From contig CAWHVG010000001.1 in assembly GCA_963832725.1 (NCBI GenBank), positions 1,240,001-1,304,000 on the forward strand: a DNA stretch of 64,000 bases, written 5' to 3'. Shown piece by piece: positions 45,546-56,172 of the stretch. The stretch comes from JAEZBP01 sp963832725 (GTDB taxonomy: Bacteria > Myxococcota_A > Polyangia > Polyangiales > Sandaracinaceae). Position 1 is the first letter of the stretch; every line of letters starts with the position of its first letter. The notes under the pieces are model-generated. The model was not told where the DNA came from. It made no database searches and saw only the letters and a list, made by a program, of their open reading frames with translations. The position numbers were made by a program, and so were the translations under genes.

Positions 45546-46540
45546 GATTGCCGACCGCTTGGCTCCTCGCGCTCGCGCTCGCTTCCTCGACCTCGACCGC
45601 CTTCGCCCAGGCGGCGTCCCCCGGCGGCACCCGCGCGCCCGCAACGGGAACATCCGACGGCGCGAGCACCAGCTCCAGCCCGACGGGAACATCGGGCGCG
45701 CCCACCGGGTCGACCGCGACCTCCAGCAGCACGAGCTCCAGCCCCCCGGGCGGGACAACCTCCCCTTCGACCGCGCCCGCACAGGATCCGGCCGCGCGCT
45801 CGCAGACGCCGCAGCCCACCTCGGCGAGCTCCCGTCCCGCTCCATCGCAGCCGGCGACCGCGGCGCAGCCGACCGTGGTCGTCCACCACAACCGCGTGCA
45901 CGACGAAGAAGAGGAAGAGGGGCACTCGCCACCCGACGATTTCGACCTCTACCTCGAGCTCTTCGGCGGCCCCTCGTACGTCGACCTCCGCGCGATCAAA
46001 TCGGACAACTACTACCCCACCTTCGTGCAGCTCAACGGGTACGGCGGCGGCGGCGGCGCGGCGCTGGGCGTTCGCTTCGAGTTCATCAGCTTCGGCGTCC
46101 GCGGGTCGCTCTCGCACTACGACATCGCGGGCACCTCGAGCCGGCCGGCCTCGTCCTTCGATATCGGTACGGCGGCGGCCGAGGTCACCCTCTCGCTGCC
46201 GCTGCCGGTGTTCCGCCCCTTCCTCCGCGCGGGCTTCGGCCTCGGGTGGCACGGCGACGCGGGCGTCAAGCAAGCCTGGGGCACGATGTCGGTGCCGAAC
46301 GACATCCAGACGACGGTCTTCGGCTGGGTCTTCCAGGGCGCGGTCGGGTTCGACGTGTACTTGGCCGACTGGTTCTCGCTCGGCGCCGCCTTCTCGGTCG
46401 ACATCTTCAACATGAGCCGCCACGGGTGGAGCTCAGTGCCCGATCCGTCGACGGCCTCGAGCGTGGACTTCGCAAGGCGGGGCGACGCCATCGGCATCCA
46501 GGGCCGCGGGCAGCTCTCGGCCGGCTTCCACTTCTTCTGA
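45542..46540 (+). CDS. Outer-membrane beta-barrel protein with Ser/Thr/Pro-rich linker
   Basis: The GTG at 45542 overlaps the yacG stop. A signal peptide (WLLALALASSTSTAFAQA) precedes a low-complexity region of about 80 residues (STSSSPTGTSGAPTGS and similar) and then a domain of about 190 residues with alternating strands typical of a small outer-membrane beta-barrel (DDFDLYLELFGGPSYV, VFRPFLRAGFGLGWHGD, VDIFNMSRHGWSS), ending QLSAGFHFF. The terminal Phe is the usual outer-membrane C-terminal residue. No ligand or enzyme motif is seen. A HEEEEEGHS acidic patch precedes the barrel. Confidence 0.78.
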   Translation: MRLPTAWLLALALASSTSTAFAQAASPGGTRAPATGTSDGASTSSSPTGTSGAPTGSTATSSSTSSSPPGGTTSPSTAPAQDPAARSQTPQPTSASSRPAPSQPATAAQPTVVVHHNRVHDEEEEEGHSPPDDFDLYLELFGGPSYVDLRAIKSDNYYPTFVQLNGYGGGGGAALGVRFEFISFGVRGSLSHYDIAGTSSRPASSFDIGTAAAEVTLSLPLPVFRPFLRAGFGLGWHGDAGVKQAWGTMSVPNDIQTTVFGWVFQGAVGFDVYLADWFSLGAAFSVDIFNMSRHGWSSVPDPSTASSVDFARRGDAIGIQGRGQLSAGFHFF

Positions 46541-46685
46541 CCGGCGGAGCGAAGTCGAGTCTCCCCGGCGAGGCGAGCCCGCACGAAGCGGACACCGTCC
46601 GTGCCGCGCGAGCCGCCTCGGCACGGCACGCGTTCCCGCGAGGCATTGAGCAACCAGCGCGTCGGACCAGCAATCGTCAAGCCCG

Positions 46686-47859
46686 TCAGCGCGGCAGCGG
46701 CTCGTCGGGGACGTAGGCGGCGCGCTCGCGCGAGGCGGCCGGCGGCAGGTGCTCGCGCCGGGCCTCGACGAACGCGCGAAGGCGCGCGTCGGCGCTCTCG
46801 GCGACCGGCCCCTCGAATGCGCCCGGGACGAGCTCGACGCGACGCGCGAAGACGCCCACCACATCCGGCGCCCGCGGCAGCGAGCGGGTGAAATCGACAC
46901 TCAGCGCGAAGAGGATGGCGCCCTCCGCGTCGAGGCTCTCGCGCGGGAGCTGCTCCATCCTGTCGCCGCTCACGAGCGGGACGATGACCGAGGGCACCCT
47001 CCCCTTGCCCGGCGCGATCACCGTTCCGTCGACCGCCCGCGCGACGGCCTCGGCCAGCGGTCGGTGGGCGTCGTCGAGCGCCACCACGCGACGCGGTGAG
47101 GGCAGCCGATCGCGCATCCACCAGGCGAATGCGCCGAGCAGCACGGCGGCACCTGGCGCGTCAATCGTACGCGCTTCGTAGCGACCGCCGAGCGGCCCGC
47201 CGGCGTCGAGGACGAGCCCGCCGTGCTCGACGAAGAAGAAGTCGCGCACGTCGGCGGGACCGGACGCCGGTCCGAGCCGGGCGCGCGCCACCGCATGACG
47301 CAGCAAGGTCCGGAGCGCGGGGGCCGCGTGCAGCTCGGCGAGCGCGCCCTCCGCCGCGTCGAGGTCGTCGGCCAGCAACGCCGCCCACGCGAACTGGAAG
47401 AGCGCACCCGGATCCTCGGCGAGGCAGGGGTGCAACGCGAGGGTCTCCATCACCGCCCGCGGCCGGCCGGCGCGCGCCTGCGCCAACGCCAGCTCGCTCC
47501 GCACCACCGCGTCGAAAGGCGCGAACGCCAGCGCCCGCTCCAGCATCGCCACGGCCGCCTCGGGCTGCTCCTCGCGCAAGAGCTCGCTGCCCAGCTCGAA
47601 GAGGCGCTGTGGGTCGTGGGGCGCGTCGGCGGCGCAATCGAAGAGCTCCGCCGTCTCGTGCTCGCCGCCCAGCCGGAGAACGTGACCCGCCAAGTGAAAG
47701 AGCTCGAGCGGAATCCGGATCGCTGCGCAGGCCCGCCTCGAGCGCGCTCCACGCCGCACGCGCGCCCTCGCTGTCGAGCAGCGCGCGGACCCGCGCCTCG
47801 AGCTCGCGCCTCGCGCGCTTGCGACGCCCCAGACCGAAAATGCCGTCGAGCCAGCCCAC
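46686..47859 (-). CDS. TPR-containing protein, frameshifted
   Basis: The GTG at 47859 gives MGWLDGIFGLGRRKRARREL. Near 47725 the frame switches (LRSDPDS then ELFHLAGHVLRLGG), consistent with one extra T. The repaired product of about 390 residues has TPR-like helical pairs in the first half (LLREEQPEAAVAMLERALAF, ALALAQARAGRPRAVMET). The second half is a separate Ala/Leu-rich domain (EARTIDAPGAAVLLGAFAWW). No catalytic motif is seen. It is the last gene downstream of hemE-hemY on the same strand, 87 bp from hemY. Confidence 0.6.
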
Positions 47860-47946
47860 CGAGGCTGGACGATGGCGCGGGGAGCGCCGAGGTCAAGGGC
47901 CGGACTGCAGCACACCGACCCGACCGGCCGCGACGAGAGCGGTGGC

Positions 47947-49323
47947 TCAGGACGCGAGCCGCTCGGCGATCGCCTCCGCGTAGGCGATCGTGTCGGGGAT
48001 CCCCACCCCGCGGAAGGCGTTGCCGGCGAGCGCGAACCTCGGCAGCTCCCGCTCCATCGCCTCGATGGCGTCCACCCGCGCGAGGTGGCCGACCTGGTAC
48101 TGCGGCATGGCGTCGAGGTAGCGCGTGACGAGGGAGAAGCGCGGCTCGGCCTCGATGCCCATCAGCGCCCGGAGCTCCCGCCGCGCCGAGCGGATCAGAG
48201 AAGCGTCGTCGCGCTCTTTCAAATCGCGCTCGTTCGGGCCGCCGATGAACGCGCGGATCAGCACCTCGCCTTCGGGCGCGCGGCCCGGCCACTTCACGCT
48301 GGCGAAGGTGCCGGCCAGGACATCGCGCCGCTCGACCAGCGGCACCACGAACCCGAACGCATCCATCGGATGCGGCACCTCTTCACGCATCCAGGCGAAG
48401 GTGACCGTCGCCGCCGAGCCGTGCGGGATCGCGAGGAGCGCGTCGCCGAGCTTTCGATGGTGCGGCTCGAGCAGCCGCGCGGCCGTCCAGGCACCTCCCG
48501 CCAGCACCAGCTGGTCGGCGTCGATGCGCTCGCCGCCCTCGGTGGTCACGGTCCAGCCGCGCGGACGCGCCTCGATGGCGCGGGCCGGTTGCGAGAGACG
48601 CAGGCGCTCTCCCGCCCGCTCCGCCAGCGCATCGACCAGGACCTGCATTCCTCGATCGAATGCGAAGAAGAGGCCGTAGCGAGCCCCGCTCGCGCGCTGC
48701 TCGGCGGCGCGGCGCTGGCCCTCGCGCATCCCGCGAACCACCGAGCCGTGACGCCGCTCGTGCTCGACGAAGCGCGGCATCGTCGCCATCAAGCTCAGCC
48801 GCTCCGGATCGCCTCCGTACACGCCGCCGACCAGCGGCTGCGCCAGCCGCTCGAGCAGCTCGACACCGAAGCGCCGGCGGACGAACGAGGCCAGGCTCTC
48901 CTCGCCCTCGCGGCGCGGCGGCACGGCCACCTCCAGCGCAGCGCGGAGCTTGCCCGGCATCGACACGACCGGCGTCTTCATCCACGCGTCGAAGCGGGTC
49001 GGCGCCATCAGACTGAAGCCTTCGGGCACCCTCTCGAGACGCCCGCGACAGACCACGTACGCGCCGCGGTGCGCGTCGTTCGTCGACACCACCCGGTCGG
49101 CGATCCCCAGGCGCTCGGCGAGCTCGACCGCCGCTCGCTTCTCTCGGAGGATCGAGTCGGGGCCGGTCTCGATGACGAAGCCGTCGCGCTCGATCGTGCC
49201 GAGATTCCCACCGGCGCGGCCGCTCGCCTCGAGGATCACCACCTCGTGAGCCGGCGCCAGCTCACCAATCCGATGGGCGAGGCTCAGCCCGGCGAGCCCG
49301 CCGCCGACGATCACGATCCGCAT
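47947..49323 (-). CDS. hemY: Protoporphyrinogen/coproporphyrinogen oxidase (HemY type)
   Basis: The 458-residue FAD enzyme begins with a Rossmann motif (IVIVGGGLAGLSLAHRIGEL) and ends with the family's GNAFRGVGIPDTIAYAEAIA segment, where the last FAD-binding residues sit. It belongs to the HemY/PPOX family and oxidises protoporphyrinogen IX, or coproporphyrinogen III in the Gram-positive-type route. Its start ATG overlaps the stop of hemE (ATGA), so they are translationally coupled in a heme operon. Which substrate is used here cannot be decided from the sequence. Confidence 0.93.
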   Translation of the reverse strand: MRIVIVGGGLAGLSLAHRIGELAPAHEVVILEASGRAGGNLGTIERDGFVIETGPDSILREKRAAVELAERLGIADRVVSTNDAHRGAYVVCRGRLERVPEGFSLMAPTRFDAWMKTPVVSMPGKLRAALEVAVPPRREGEESLASFVRRRFGVELLERLAQPLVGGVYGGDPERLSLMATMPRFVEHERRHGSVVRGMREGQRRAAEQRASGARYGLFFAFDRGMQVLVDALAERAGERLRLSQPARAIEARPRGWTVTTEGGERIDADQLVLAGGAWTAARLLEPHHRKLGDALLAIPHGSAATVTFAWMREEVPHPMDAFGFVVPLVERRDVLAGTFASVKWPGRAPEGEVLIRAFIGGPNERDLKERDDASLIRSARRELRALMGIEAEPRFSLVTRYLDAMPQYQVGHLARVDAIEAMERELPRFALAGNAFRGVGIPDTIAYAEAIAERLAS

Positions 49324-50363
49324 CAGCCTCGCTCGCTCGCCTCGTGGACGAAGTCGACCAGCGCCTGCACCTGCTCGACGCTGGAGTACTGGAGGATGCC
49401 GTGGCCGAGGTTGAAGATGTGGCCCGGCCGACCGCCGGCCTCGTCGAGCACGGCCTGGGCACGCTCCAGCATCACCTCGCGCGGGCCGAGGATCGACACC
49501 GGGTCGAGGTTGCCCTGGATGCCGACGCCCTCGCCGAGCCGCTCCCACGCGGTGCCGAGCGGGACGCGCCAGTCGACGCTGATCACGTGGCCGCCCGCGT
49601 CGCGCAGGGCCGGGTAGAGCTCGGGGTTGCCCTGCCCGAAGTGGATGGCCGGCACGCGGTCCCCGATGGCCTCGAAGACGGTGCGGACGTGGGGCTGCAC
49701 GTAGCGGATGTAGTCGGCGGCGGAGAGGCAGCCGGCCCAGCTGTCGAAGAGCTGCACCGCCTGGGCGCCGGCGTCGATCTGCGCGTTCAGGTAGGCGCCG
49801 ATCGCGCGGGCCAGCCGATCGAGGAGGGTGTTCCACGCCCCTTCGTCCGAGTACATCAGGGTCTTGGTGTGATGGTAGTCGCGCGAGCCGCCGCCCTCGA
49901 TGGCGTAGGACGCCAGGGTGAAGGGCGCGCCCGAGAACCCGATCAGCGGCACCTTGCCGGCCAGCTCGCGGCGGGTGAGCCGGATGGACTCCATCACGTA
50001 ACCGAGGGACGCGTTCGGATCGACCTCGGTCGACACGCGGTCGACGTCGGCCGTCGTGCGCACGGGCGTCGAGATACGCGGTCCGTCGCCCTTGGTGAAC
50101 TCGAACCCGATCCCGAGCGGCTCCAGGATGAGCAGGATGTCGGCGAAGATGATCGCCGCGTCCACGCCGAGCTGGTCGACGGCCTTGACCGTGACCTCGC
50201 AGGCCAGCTCGGAGCGATGGCAGAGCTCGATGAACGAGACCTTCTCGCGGATGGCCCGATATTCGGGCTGATAGCGGCCGGCCTGGCGCATCAGCCAGAT
50301 GGGGGTGTAGGGCGTCGGCTCGCGGCGACACGCCTTCAGGAAGACGGAGTCGGTCTCGGACAT
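49323..50363 (-). CDS. hemE: Uroporphyrinogen decarboxylase
   Basis: The 346-residue enzyme decarboxylates uroporphyrinogen III to coproporphyrinogen III in heme synthesis. The N-terminal signature PIWLMRQAGRYQPEYRAIRE and GFSGAPFTLASYAIEGGGSR are family hallmarks. It lies immediately before hemY with a 1-base overlap of the ATGA type. The start at 50363 matches the normal length. Confidence 0.96.
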   Translation of the reverse strand: MSETDSVFLKACRREPTPYTPIWLMRQAGRYQPEYRAIREKVSFIELCHRSELACEVTVKAVDQLGVDAAIIFADILLILEPLGIGFEFTKGDGPRISTPVRTTADVDRVSTEVDPNASLGYVMESIRLTRRELAGKVPLIGFSGAPFTLASYAIEGGGSRDYHHTKTLMYSDEGAWNTLLDRLARAIGAYLNAQIDAGAQAVQLFDSWAGCLSAADYIRYVQPHVRTVFEAIGDRVPAIHFGQGNPELYPALRDAGGHVISVDWRVPLGTAWERLGEGVGIQGNLDPVSILGPREVMLERAQAVLDEAGGRPGHIFNLGHGILQYSSVEQVQALVDFVHEASERG

Positions 50364-50397
50364 GGCGCGAGCGTCCTTTCAGAAGCGCCCGTAGTCA

Positions 50398-50461
50398 ATC
50401 GAAGCCGGTCGATCGAAGCCGGTCCATCGAAGCCGGTCCATCGAAGCCGTGTCCATCGAAG
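50398..50461. repeat. 14-bp tandem repeat downstream of the CapA-like gene
   Basis: Four units of atcgaagccggtc(c/g) and a partial fifth follow each other from 50398 to 50461, between hemE and the end of the CapA-like gene. One unit is 15 bp long. Confidence 0.85.
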
Positions 50462-50495
50462 AGCGCGACCGCGGCAGCGGTTCCGTTCTCGCGCG

Positions 50496-51665
50496 TCACT
50501 CGAAGGGCGTGAGGTGCACGAGCGGGCCGAGCGCGTCGGCGATGGCCCCGCGGCGCTCCTCGCGCAGCTCCTCGTCGGCCACGGTGGAGAGCGGAACCAC
50601 CCGGACGTCGGGCTGCTCGGCGCGATGGCGCTCCAGATCCCAGTGGTTGTTCTCGGTCCAGAGCGGCACCGCCTCCACGCTGCCGATGTGGACCTGGCCC
50701 GGCTCGTCGAGATCGACCGCCACCCGCAGCCACACTCCGTCGCGCGTCCCGGGCTCGCGCAGAGGCAGCTGAACGCCGCGCTCGCGGCGGCCCCTCCGGT
50801 ACATGTAGCCCTGGTTCGAGATGAGGTTGCCGAGGCTGTAGGCGATCAACGCCTGCCCCCGCGGTGAGCTCACCCAATCCACTCGCTGCAGGACGTGCGG
50901 GCCGCTGCCGAGCACGACGTCGGCGCCGTAGCGGATCAGCGTCTCGGCCTCGCTGCGCTGCTCGGAGCGATCGTCGTGGCGGTAGGCGAGCCCCCAGTGG
51001 ATCGACGCCACCACCACGTCGGCCTGGGCGCGCGCGGCCTCGAGCGCGCGGCGAGCGGCGCGCCGATCCCACATCGAGACGCGGATCACCGGCCGGCGGT
51101 GGCCGGCGTAGCCCTGGATGTGATCGGTGAAGGCCACGAACGCGACCCGGACCCCGCCCCGCTCGACCAGCACCGGTCCCGGCGCCAGCGCCTCGGTCGG
51201 GGCGGCGCCGACCGGCAGGATCCCCGCGCCCCGCAGCGCCTGCACCGTGTCCTGCAGGCCCTCGTCGCGCTGATCCCAGACGTGGTTGTTGGCGACACTG
51301 ACTACGTCGAGGCCGGCGTGCGCGAGGGCGGCGGCCGCGGTGGGAGGCGCGCCGAGCCGCGGAGGATCGCCGCGCATCGGCTCGCGATCGACGCTCAGCG
51401 GCGTCTCGAGGTTGGCGAACGCGATCTCGTCGGGCTCGAGAAGCTCGCGCAGCCCATCGAAGACGTGATCGAAGCCGTGGGCCGCGGCCGCGTCGAGGAC
51501 GTTGGTGTGAAAGAGAATGTCCCCGCTGGCGCCGATCCACACGCGCCGCGGCGGAGGCGCTTCCCCGTCCTGGGCGGCGCCGAACGCCGCGGCAGCCCAA
51601 GCGACGGTGGCCAATGCCACGGCGACGCTGCCGAGCGCGACACGACGTACAGCGGCGCGACGCAT
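50496..51665 (-). CDS. CapA-like metallophosphatase
   Basis: The protein is about 389 residues from ATG 51665 (MRRAAVRRVALGSVAVALAT), with a signal peptide or anchor at the start. Its core is the CapA/metallophosphatase type: IGASGDILFHTNVLDAAAAH, FANLETPLS, VSVANNHVWDQRDEG and VASIHWGLAYRHD. Metal-binding Asp, Asn and His residues are visible in these. CapA (PgsA) relatives take part in poly-gamma-glutamate or capsule export, but only the phosphatase-like fold is certain here. It could act in cell-envelope polymer synthesis. Confidence 0.88.
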   Translation of the reverse strand: MRRAAVRRVALGSVAVALATVAWAAAAFGAAQDGEAPPPRRVWIGASGDILFHTNVLDAAAAHGFDHVFDGLRELLEPDEIAFANLETPLSVDREPMRGDPPRLGAPPTAAAALAHAGLDVVSVANNHVWDQRDEGLQDTVQALRGAGILPVGAAPTEALAPGPVLVERGGVRVAFVAFTDHIQGYAGHRRPVIRVSMWDRRAARRALEAARAQADVVVASIHWGLAYRHDDRSEQRSEAETLIRYGADVVLGSGPHVLQRVDWVSSPRGQALIAYSLGNLISNQGYMYRRGRRERGVQLPLREPGTRDGVWLRVAVDLDEPGQVHIGSVEAVPLWTENNHWDLERHRAEQPDVRVVPLSTVADEELREERRGAIADALGPLVHLTPFE

Positions 51666-51720
51666 GGCGTCGAGGGTGGGCGGGCCGGCCGGCGCTGTCA
51701 AAACAACGGAAGCCGCGTGC

Positions 51721-53008
51721 TCACATGGCGATGGGCGGATCGGGATCGATGCCGAGAACGAGCGCTCGGACCGCGCCCATCAGATAGATGCTCCCCGCGA
51801 CGATCACCTCGCCCTCGCCGGCCAGCGCGCGCGCCTTCGCCACGGCGTCCTGCAGGCTCGAAGCGGGATGCGCGCCAGCCTCGGCCGCGATCGTCTCCGG
51901 GCGCTCGGCGCGCGGCAAGTCCGGCGCGGCGGCGACGACCTCGTCCACGTGCGGGCGGAGCGTGGCCAGCATCCCGCGCCAGTCCTTGTCGGCCATGGCG
52001 CCGAAGAGGAGCACACGCCGTCCGCGCGGCTCCCCGCTCAGAAAGCGCGCCAGCGTCTCGCAGCCGTCGGGGTTGTGAGCGGCGTCGAAGAGGAAGCGGC
52101 CGTCCGCCTCCACCCGCTCCAGCCGGCCCGGCCAGCCGACGTCCTCGACCGCGGCGCGCACGTCCACGGTCCACCCCGTCCGCTCGAGCGTCCACAGCAC
52201 ACCGGCGGCCACCGCGGCGTTGTCCCGCTGGTGCGCGCCGGGCAAGCGGGGCGCGACCTCGGCGTTCGCCTCGCCCATCCGCAAGCCCATCCTCGAGCCC
52301 GCGTCCGCCCGCTCGACGTCCCGGCCCACCATCACGAGCGGCGCACCGATGCGAGCCGCCTCGCGCTCGACGACGACCCGCGCCTCCTCGCGCTGCGGAC
52401 CGACGACCGCCGGCACGCCCGGCTTGAGGATCCCGGCCTTCTCCCACGCGATCGACGCCAGATCCGGGCCCAGAAAGCTCGTGTGATCGAGCCCGATCCG
52501 GGTGATCGCGCAAGCCAGCGGTCGCTCCACCACGTTGGTGGAATCGAGGCGCCCGCCGAGCCCGACCTCGAGCACCGCCACGTCGACGGCGCGTTCTCGA
52601 AAGAGCCAGAGCGCGAGCACCGTCGTCGCCTCGAAGAAGGTGATCCGCGGCGCGCCGGGGCCGATCAGCGGCTCGCGCAGCCTCTCCCAGGCCCGGACGA
52701 TGTCCTCGCGCTCGATTCGGCGGCCCGCCGAGCACCCGAACGCGCTCGGTGAAGGTGGCGAGGTGGGGCGACGTGAAGAGCCCGACCCGCTGCCCCCCCG
52801 CCAAGCCGGTCGCGACCATCGCCGACACGCTCCCTTTGCCGTTGGTGCCGGCGACGTGGACGACCGAGAGCTCCCGCTCCGGCGAGCCGGCTCGCGCGAG
52901 CGCGCCGCGGATGCGATCCAGTCCCGGCTCGATGCCCCGCGCGCGCAGCGCATAGAGCTCCGACAGCGCCCGCGCGTACGGATTGAGGCTCACGGCGCTC
53001 TCAGGCAC
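51721..53008 (-). CDS. folC: Bifunctional folylpolyglutamate/dihydrofolate synthase, frameshifted
   Basis: The N-terminal part has HVAGTNGKGSVSAMVATGL, the ATP-binding loop of Mur-ligase-like enzymes. After a switch near 52738 (ERVRVLGG then RRIEREDIVRAWERL), consistent with an extra C, the frame runs through DHTSFLGPDLASIAWEKAGI and FDAAHNPDG to 51721. FolC adds glutamate to folates and is normally essential, so a true knockout is unlikely and a sequencing indel is the better reading. GTG 53008 or GTG 52993 is the start. It lies 152 bp after accD, as in many bacteria. Confidence 0.87.
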
Positions 53009-53160
53009 CGAATCGCTCCTGCGATTGGTCTGGCCCCGCCAGGACGGGCTTGCGCGCTCGGGGCCTCGATTGCCGCGGACGAGCTACGGCCGCTCTTGGC
53101 CCGGTCCGTCCTGACGCGGTCATCATCGCTCTCGCGACGCGATTCACGGGAGCTCCGCGC

Positions 53161-54003
<843 letters not shown>

Positions 54004-54097
54004 ACGAGCCCGGCCGCGATAGCACGTCCCGGCGCAGGCACAAAGCCCCCGCGAGCCTGGCCCACCCTCGGGCCGGCGCTATGGTGCCCGCTGCCTC

Positions 54098-54532
54098 ATG
54101 CCCGTATCGAGCCCCTTCCGATCGACCCAGCACGTCTATTTCGACGACCTGGACGCGCTGAACATCCTCCACAACGTGCGCTTCCTGCTCTTCATGGAGC
54201 GGGCGCGCGGCGAGCTCTTCAACGCGCTCGGCTTCCGCTGGGAAGACGATTTCGAGACGAACCCGGACAAGTACCACGTCATCGCGGAGCACTCGATCCG
54301 CTACCTGAAGCCGGTCCGCGGCGAAGGCGACGTGCAGGTCGAGCTGAAGCCGATCCACCTCGGGACATCGAGCCTGGTCATCGAAGCGCGGGTGCGCAGC
54401 CTGCACGGCGACACGATCTTCGCGCGCGGCACCACCCGGCTGGTGCGCCTCGATCCCAAGAACGACGAGCCCTGCTCCTGGAGCGAGCGCTTCCGCGCCG
54501 CGATCGCCCCGCTCGTCCAACCGGCGGACTGA
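54098..54532 (+). CDS. Hotdog-fold acyl-CoA thioesterase
   Basis: The 144-residue protein has a 4HBT-type hotdog fold. The catalytic-side Asp stands in FDDLDALNILHNVRFLLFME, the usual YxDxDxxGHVNN-like position. The rest follows the family (SIRYLKPVRGEGDVQVELKP, HLGTSSLVIEARVRSL). It probably hydrolyses acyl-CoA esters. It is divergent from accD by about 95 bp. Confidence 0.85.
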   Translation: MPVSSPFRSTQHVYFDDLDALNILHNVRFLLFMERARGELFNALGFRWEDDFETNPDKYHVIAEHSIRYLKPVRGEGDVQVELKPIHLGTSSLVIEARVRSLHGDTIFARGTTRLVRLDPKNDEPCSWSERFRAAIAPLVQPAD

Positions 54533-54606
54533 AGTCCGGCGCCATCGGCGCGCCGCGGGCACGGTCGCCGCTTGCCCTCGCGATCGTGCCCCTCCACGCT
54601 TCCGTC

Positions 54607-55191
54607 GTGACCACTCCGGCTTCGCGCTCGGCCACGCTCGCGGACCTGCTCGCCATCCCCGAGGAGGCGCGCTCTCACGAGCTGATCGACGGGGAGATCG
54701 TGCGCAAGGCCGATCCGAGCGGCGAGCATGGAGCCGCTCAGAGCGGCGTCGTCGGGTGGCTGCAGTGGCCTTTCTCGCGGGCCCCCGGCGGTCGTGGGCC
54801 CGGCGGCTGGTGGTTCGCCACGGAGGTCGAAATCCTCTTGTCGACGGGCGACTTGGTGCGCCCCGACATCGCCGGCTGGCGCCGCGAGAGGGTGCCGGAG
54901 CGTCCCACGGGATTTCCGGTCCATGCGCGTCCGGACTGGGTCTGCGAGATCCTCTCGCCGTCGACCGCCGGCATGGATCGCGTGACGAAGCTGCGCATCT
55001 ACCAGCGCGCCGAGATCGGCCACTATTGGATGGTCGACCCTCGGGAGGAGACGCTGCTCGTCATGCGGTGGTCAGAGGCCGGCTACGTCACGGTCCTCGC
55101 GGCGCGGCGCGGCGACGTGGTCCGGGCCGAGCCCTTCGACGCCATCGAGATCGAGGTCGGCACGCTCTTCGGCGACGACCCGAGCCGATAG
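54607..55191 (+). CDS. Uma2-family PD-(D/E)XK protein
   Basis: The protein is about 194 residues from GTG 54607. Family features are ATLADLLAIPEEARSHELID, RPDIAGWRRERVPERP, VCEILSPSTAGMDRVTKLRI and YQRAEIGHYWMVDPRE. The PD-(D/E)XK-like catalytic residues are the Asp of RPDIAG and the Glu of VCEILSPS, followed by Lys of TKL. These families (Uma2, DUF820) expand in cyanobacteria and myxobacteria and often sit near mobile elements. The biological role is unknown. No ribosome-binding site fixes the start; GTG 54586 is an alternative. Confidence 0.82.
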   Translation: MTTPASRSATLADLLAIPEEARSHELIDGEIVRKADPSGEHGAAQSGVVGWLQWPFSRAPGGRGPGGWWFATEVEILLSTGDLVRPDIAGWRRERVPERPTGFPVHARPDWVCEILSPSTAGMDRVTKLRIYQRAEIGHYWMVDPREETLLVMRWSEAGYVTVLAARRGDVVRAEPFDAIEIEVGTLFGDDPSR

Positions 55192-55416
55192 CCGGGAAGT
55201 CTGCTCCGCGCCCCGACGCCGGCGTGGAGCTCGAGGCCGGACGACCCGCGACGAGGCGAGGTGTGTCGATGAATCGGACCGAGCACCGCAATCGAGCCGC
55301 GTCCGGTCGCACGGCGCCGAGAGGACTCGTGCGAACGCACGGCGACGGACGGCGACGCCGCGGAGGAGCGCGGATCGGCCGCGGGGCGACGGGAGCTTCA
55401 CCGACACACCTTCCGC

Positions 55417-56172
55417 TCAGCGGGCCACGATCGCCGACAGGTGCCGGCCCGTGCGGCCCGCGTCGCGGCGGTGGGAAAAGAAGCGCGCCGGCTCGCTCAG
55501 GGTGCAGCCGCCGACGTCGTCGATCTGCGATGGGCTCAGCCCACGCGCCGCGAGCTGCGCTTTCAGCGTCTTGGCCAAATCCACATGAGGTCGCGGCGCG
55601 CGGAGCAGGACCACGTCCTCGCCGTGCGCGACCTCGGCGATCTGCCGCGCGACCTCGTCGCCCACCTCGAACGCGTCCGCGCGGATGTGCGGACCGATCG
55701 CGGCCACCAGATGGGCCGGGCTCGCCGGCTCGAGCCGATCGATCGCCGCGCCCACCGCCCGCGCGACCACCCCACGCCATCCCGCGTGGACGGCCGCCAC
55801 CGCGCCTCGCTCGACGTCGGCGATCAAGACCGGCACGCAGTCCGCCGTGCGGACGGCCACCGCGGCGCCCGGCACCGCCGTCGCCAACGCGTCCGCCTCG
55901 ATCGGCCGGATGCCGCGCACCTCGTCGCCCGCCCGGACCTCCACCACCGTGCGGCCGTGCACCTGGCTGACCTCGTAGATCGCCTCGGGCGCCACGCCAA
56001 TCGCCTCGGCGAAGCGGCGCAGGTTCTCCTCCACCGCCTGAGGCGCGTCCCCCACCGTGCGGCCGAGGTTCAGCGTCGCGAAGGGCCCCTCGCTCACGCC
56101 GCCGGTCCGGAGCGAGAAGCCGTGCGCGAAGCCGTGGCGCGCGAGCAGCTCCGATCGCAGCGCCACGCTCAC
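55417..56172 (-). CDS. pgeF: Purine nucleoside phosphorylase/laccase-domain protein (PgeF/YfiH)
   Basis: The 251-residue protein carries the zinc ligands of the YfiH family: His in SQVHGRTVV, Cys in TADCVPVLIAD and His in AVHAGWRGVVARA. These enzymes are now linked to adenosine/purine nucleoside metabolism and, as PgeF, to clearing wrongly made UDP-MurNAc-L-Ser in E. coli. Its GTG start overlaps the stop of the DUF1517 gene (GTGA), so they are cotranscribed. Confidence 0.9.
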   Translation of the reverse strand: MSVALRSELLARHGFAHGFSLRTGGVSEGPFATLNLGRTVGDAPQAVEENLRRFAEAIGVAPEAIYEVSQVHGRTVVEVRAGDEVRGIRPIEADALATAVPGAAVAVRTADCVPVLIADVERGAVAAVHAGWRGVVARAVGAAIDRLEPASPAHLVAAIGPHIRADAFEVGDEVARQIAEVAHGEDVVLLRAPRPHVDLAKTLKAQLAARGLSPSQIDDVGGCTLSEPARFFSHRRDAGRTGRHLSAIVAR

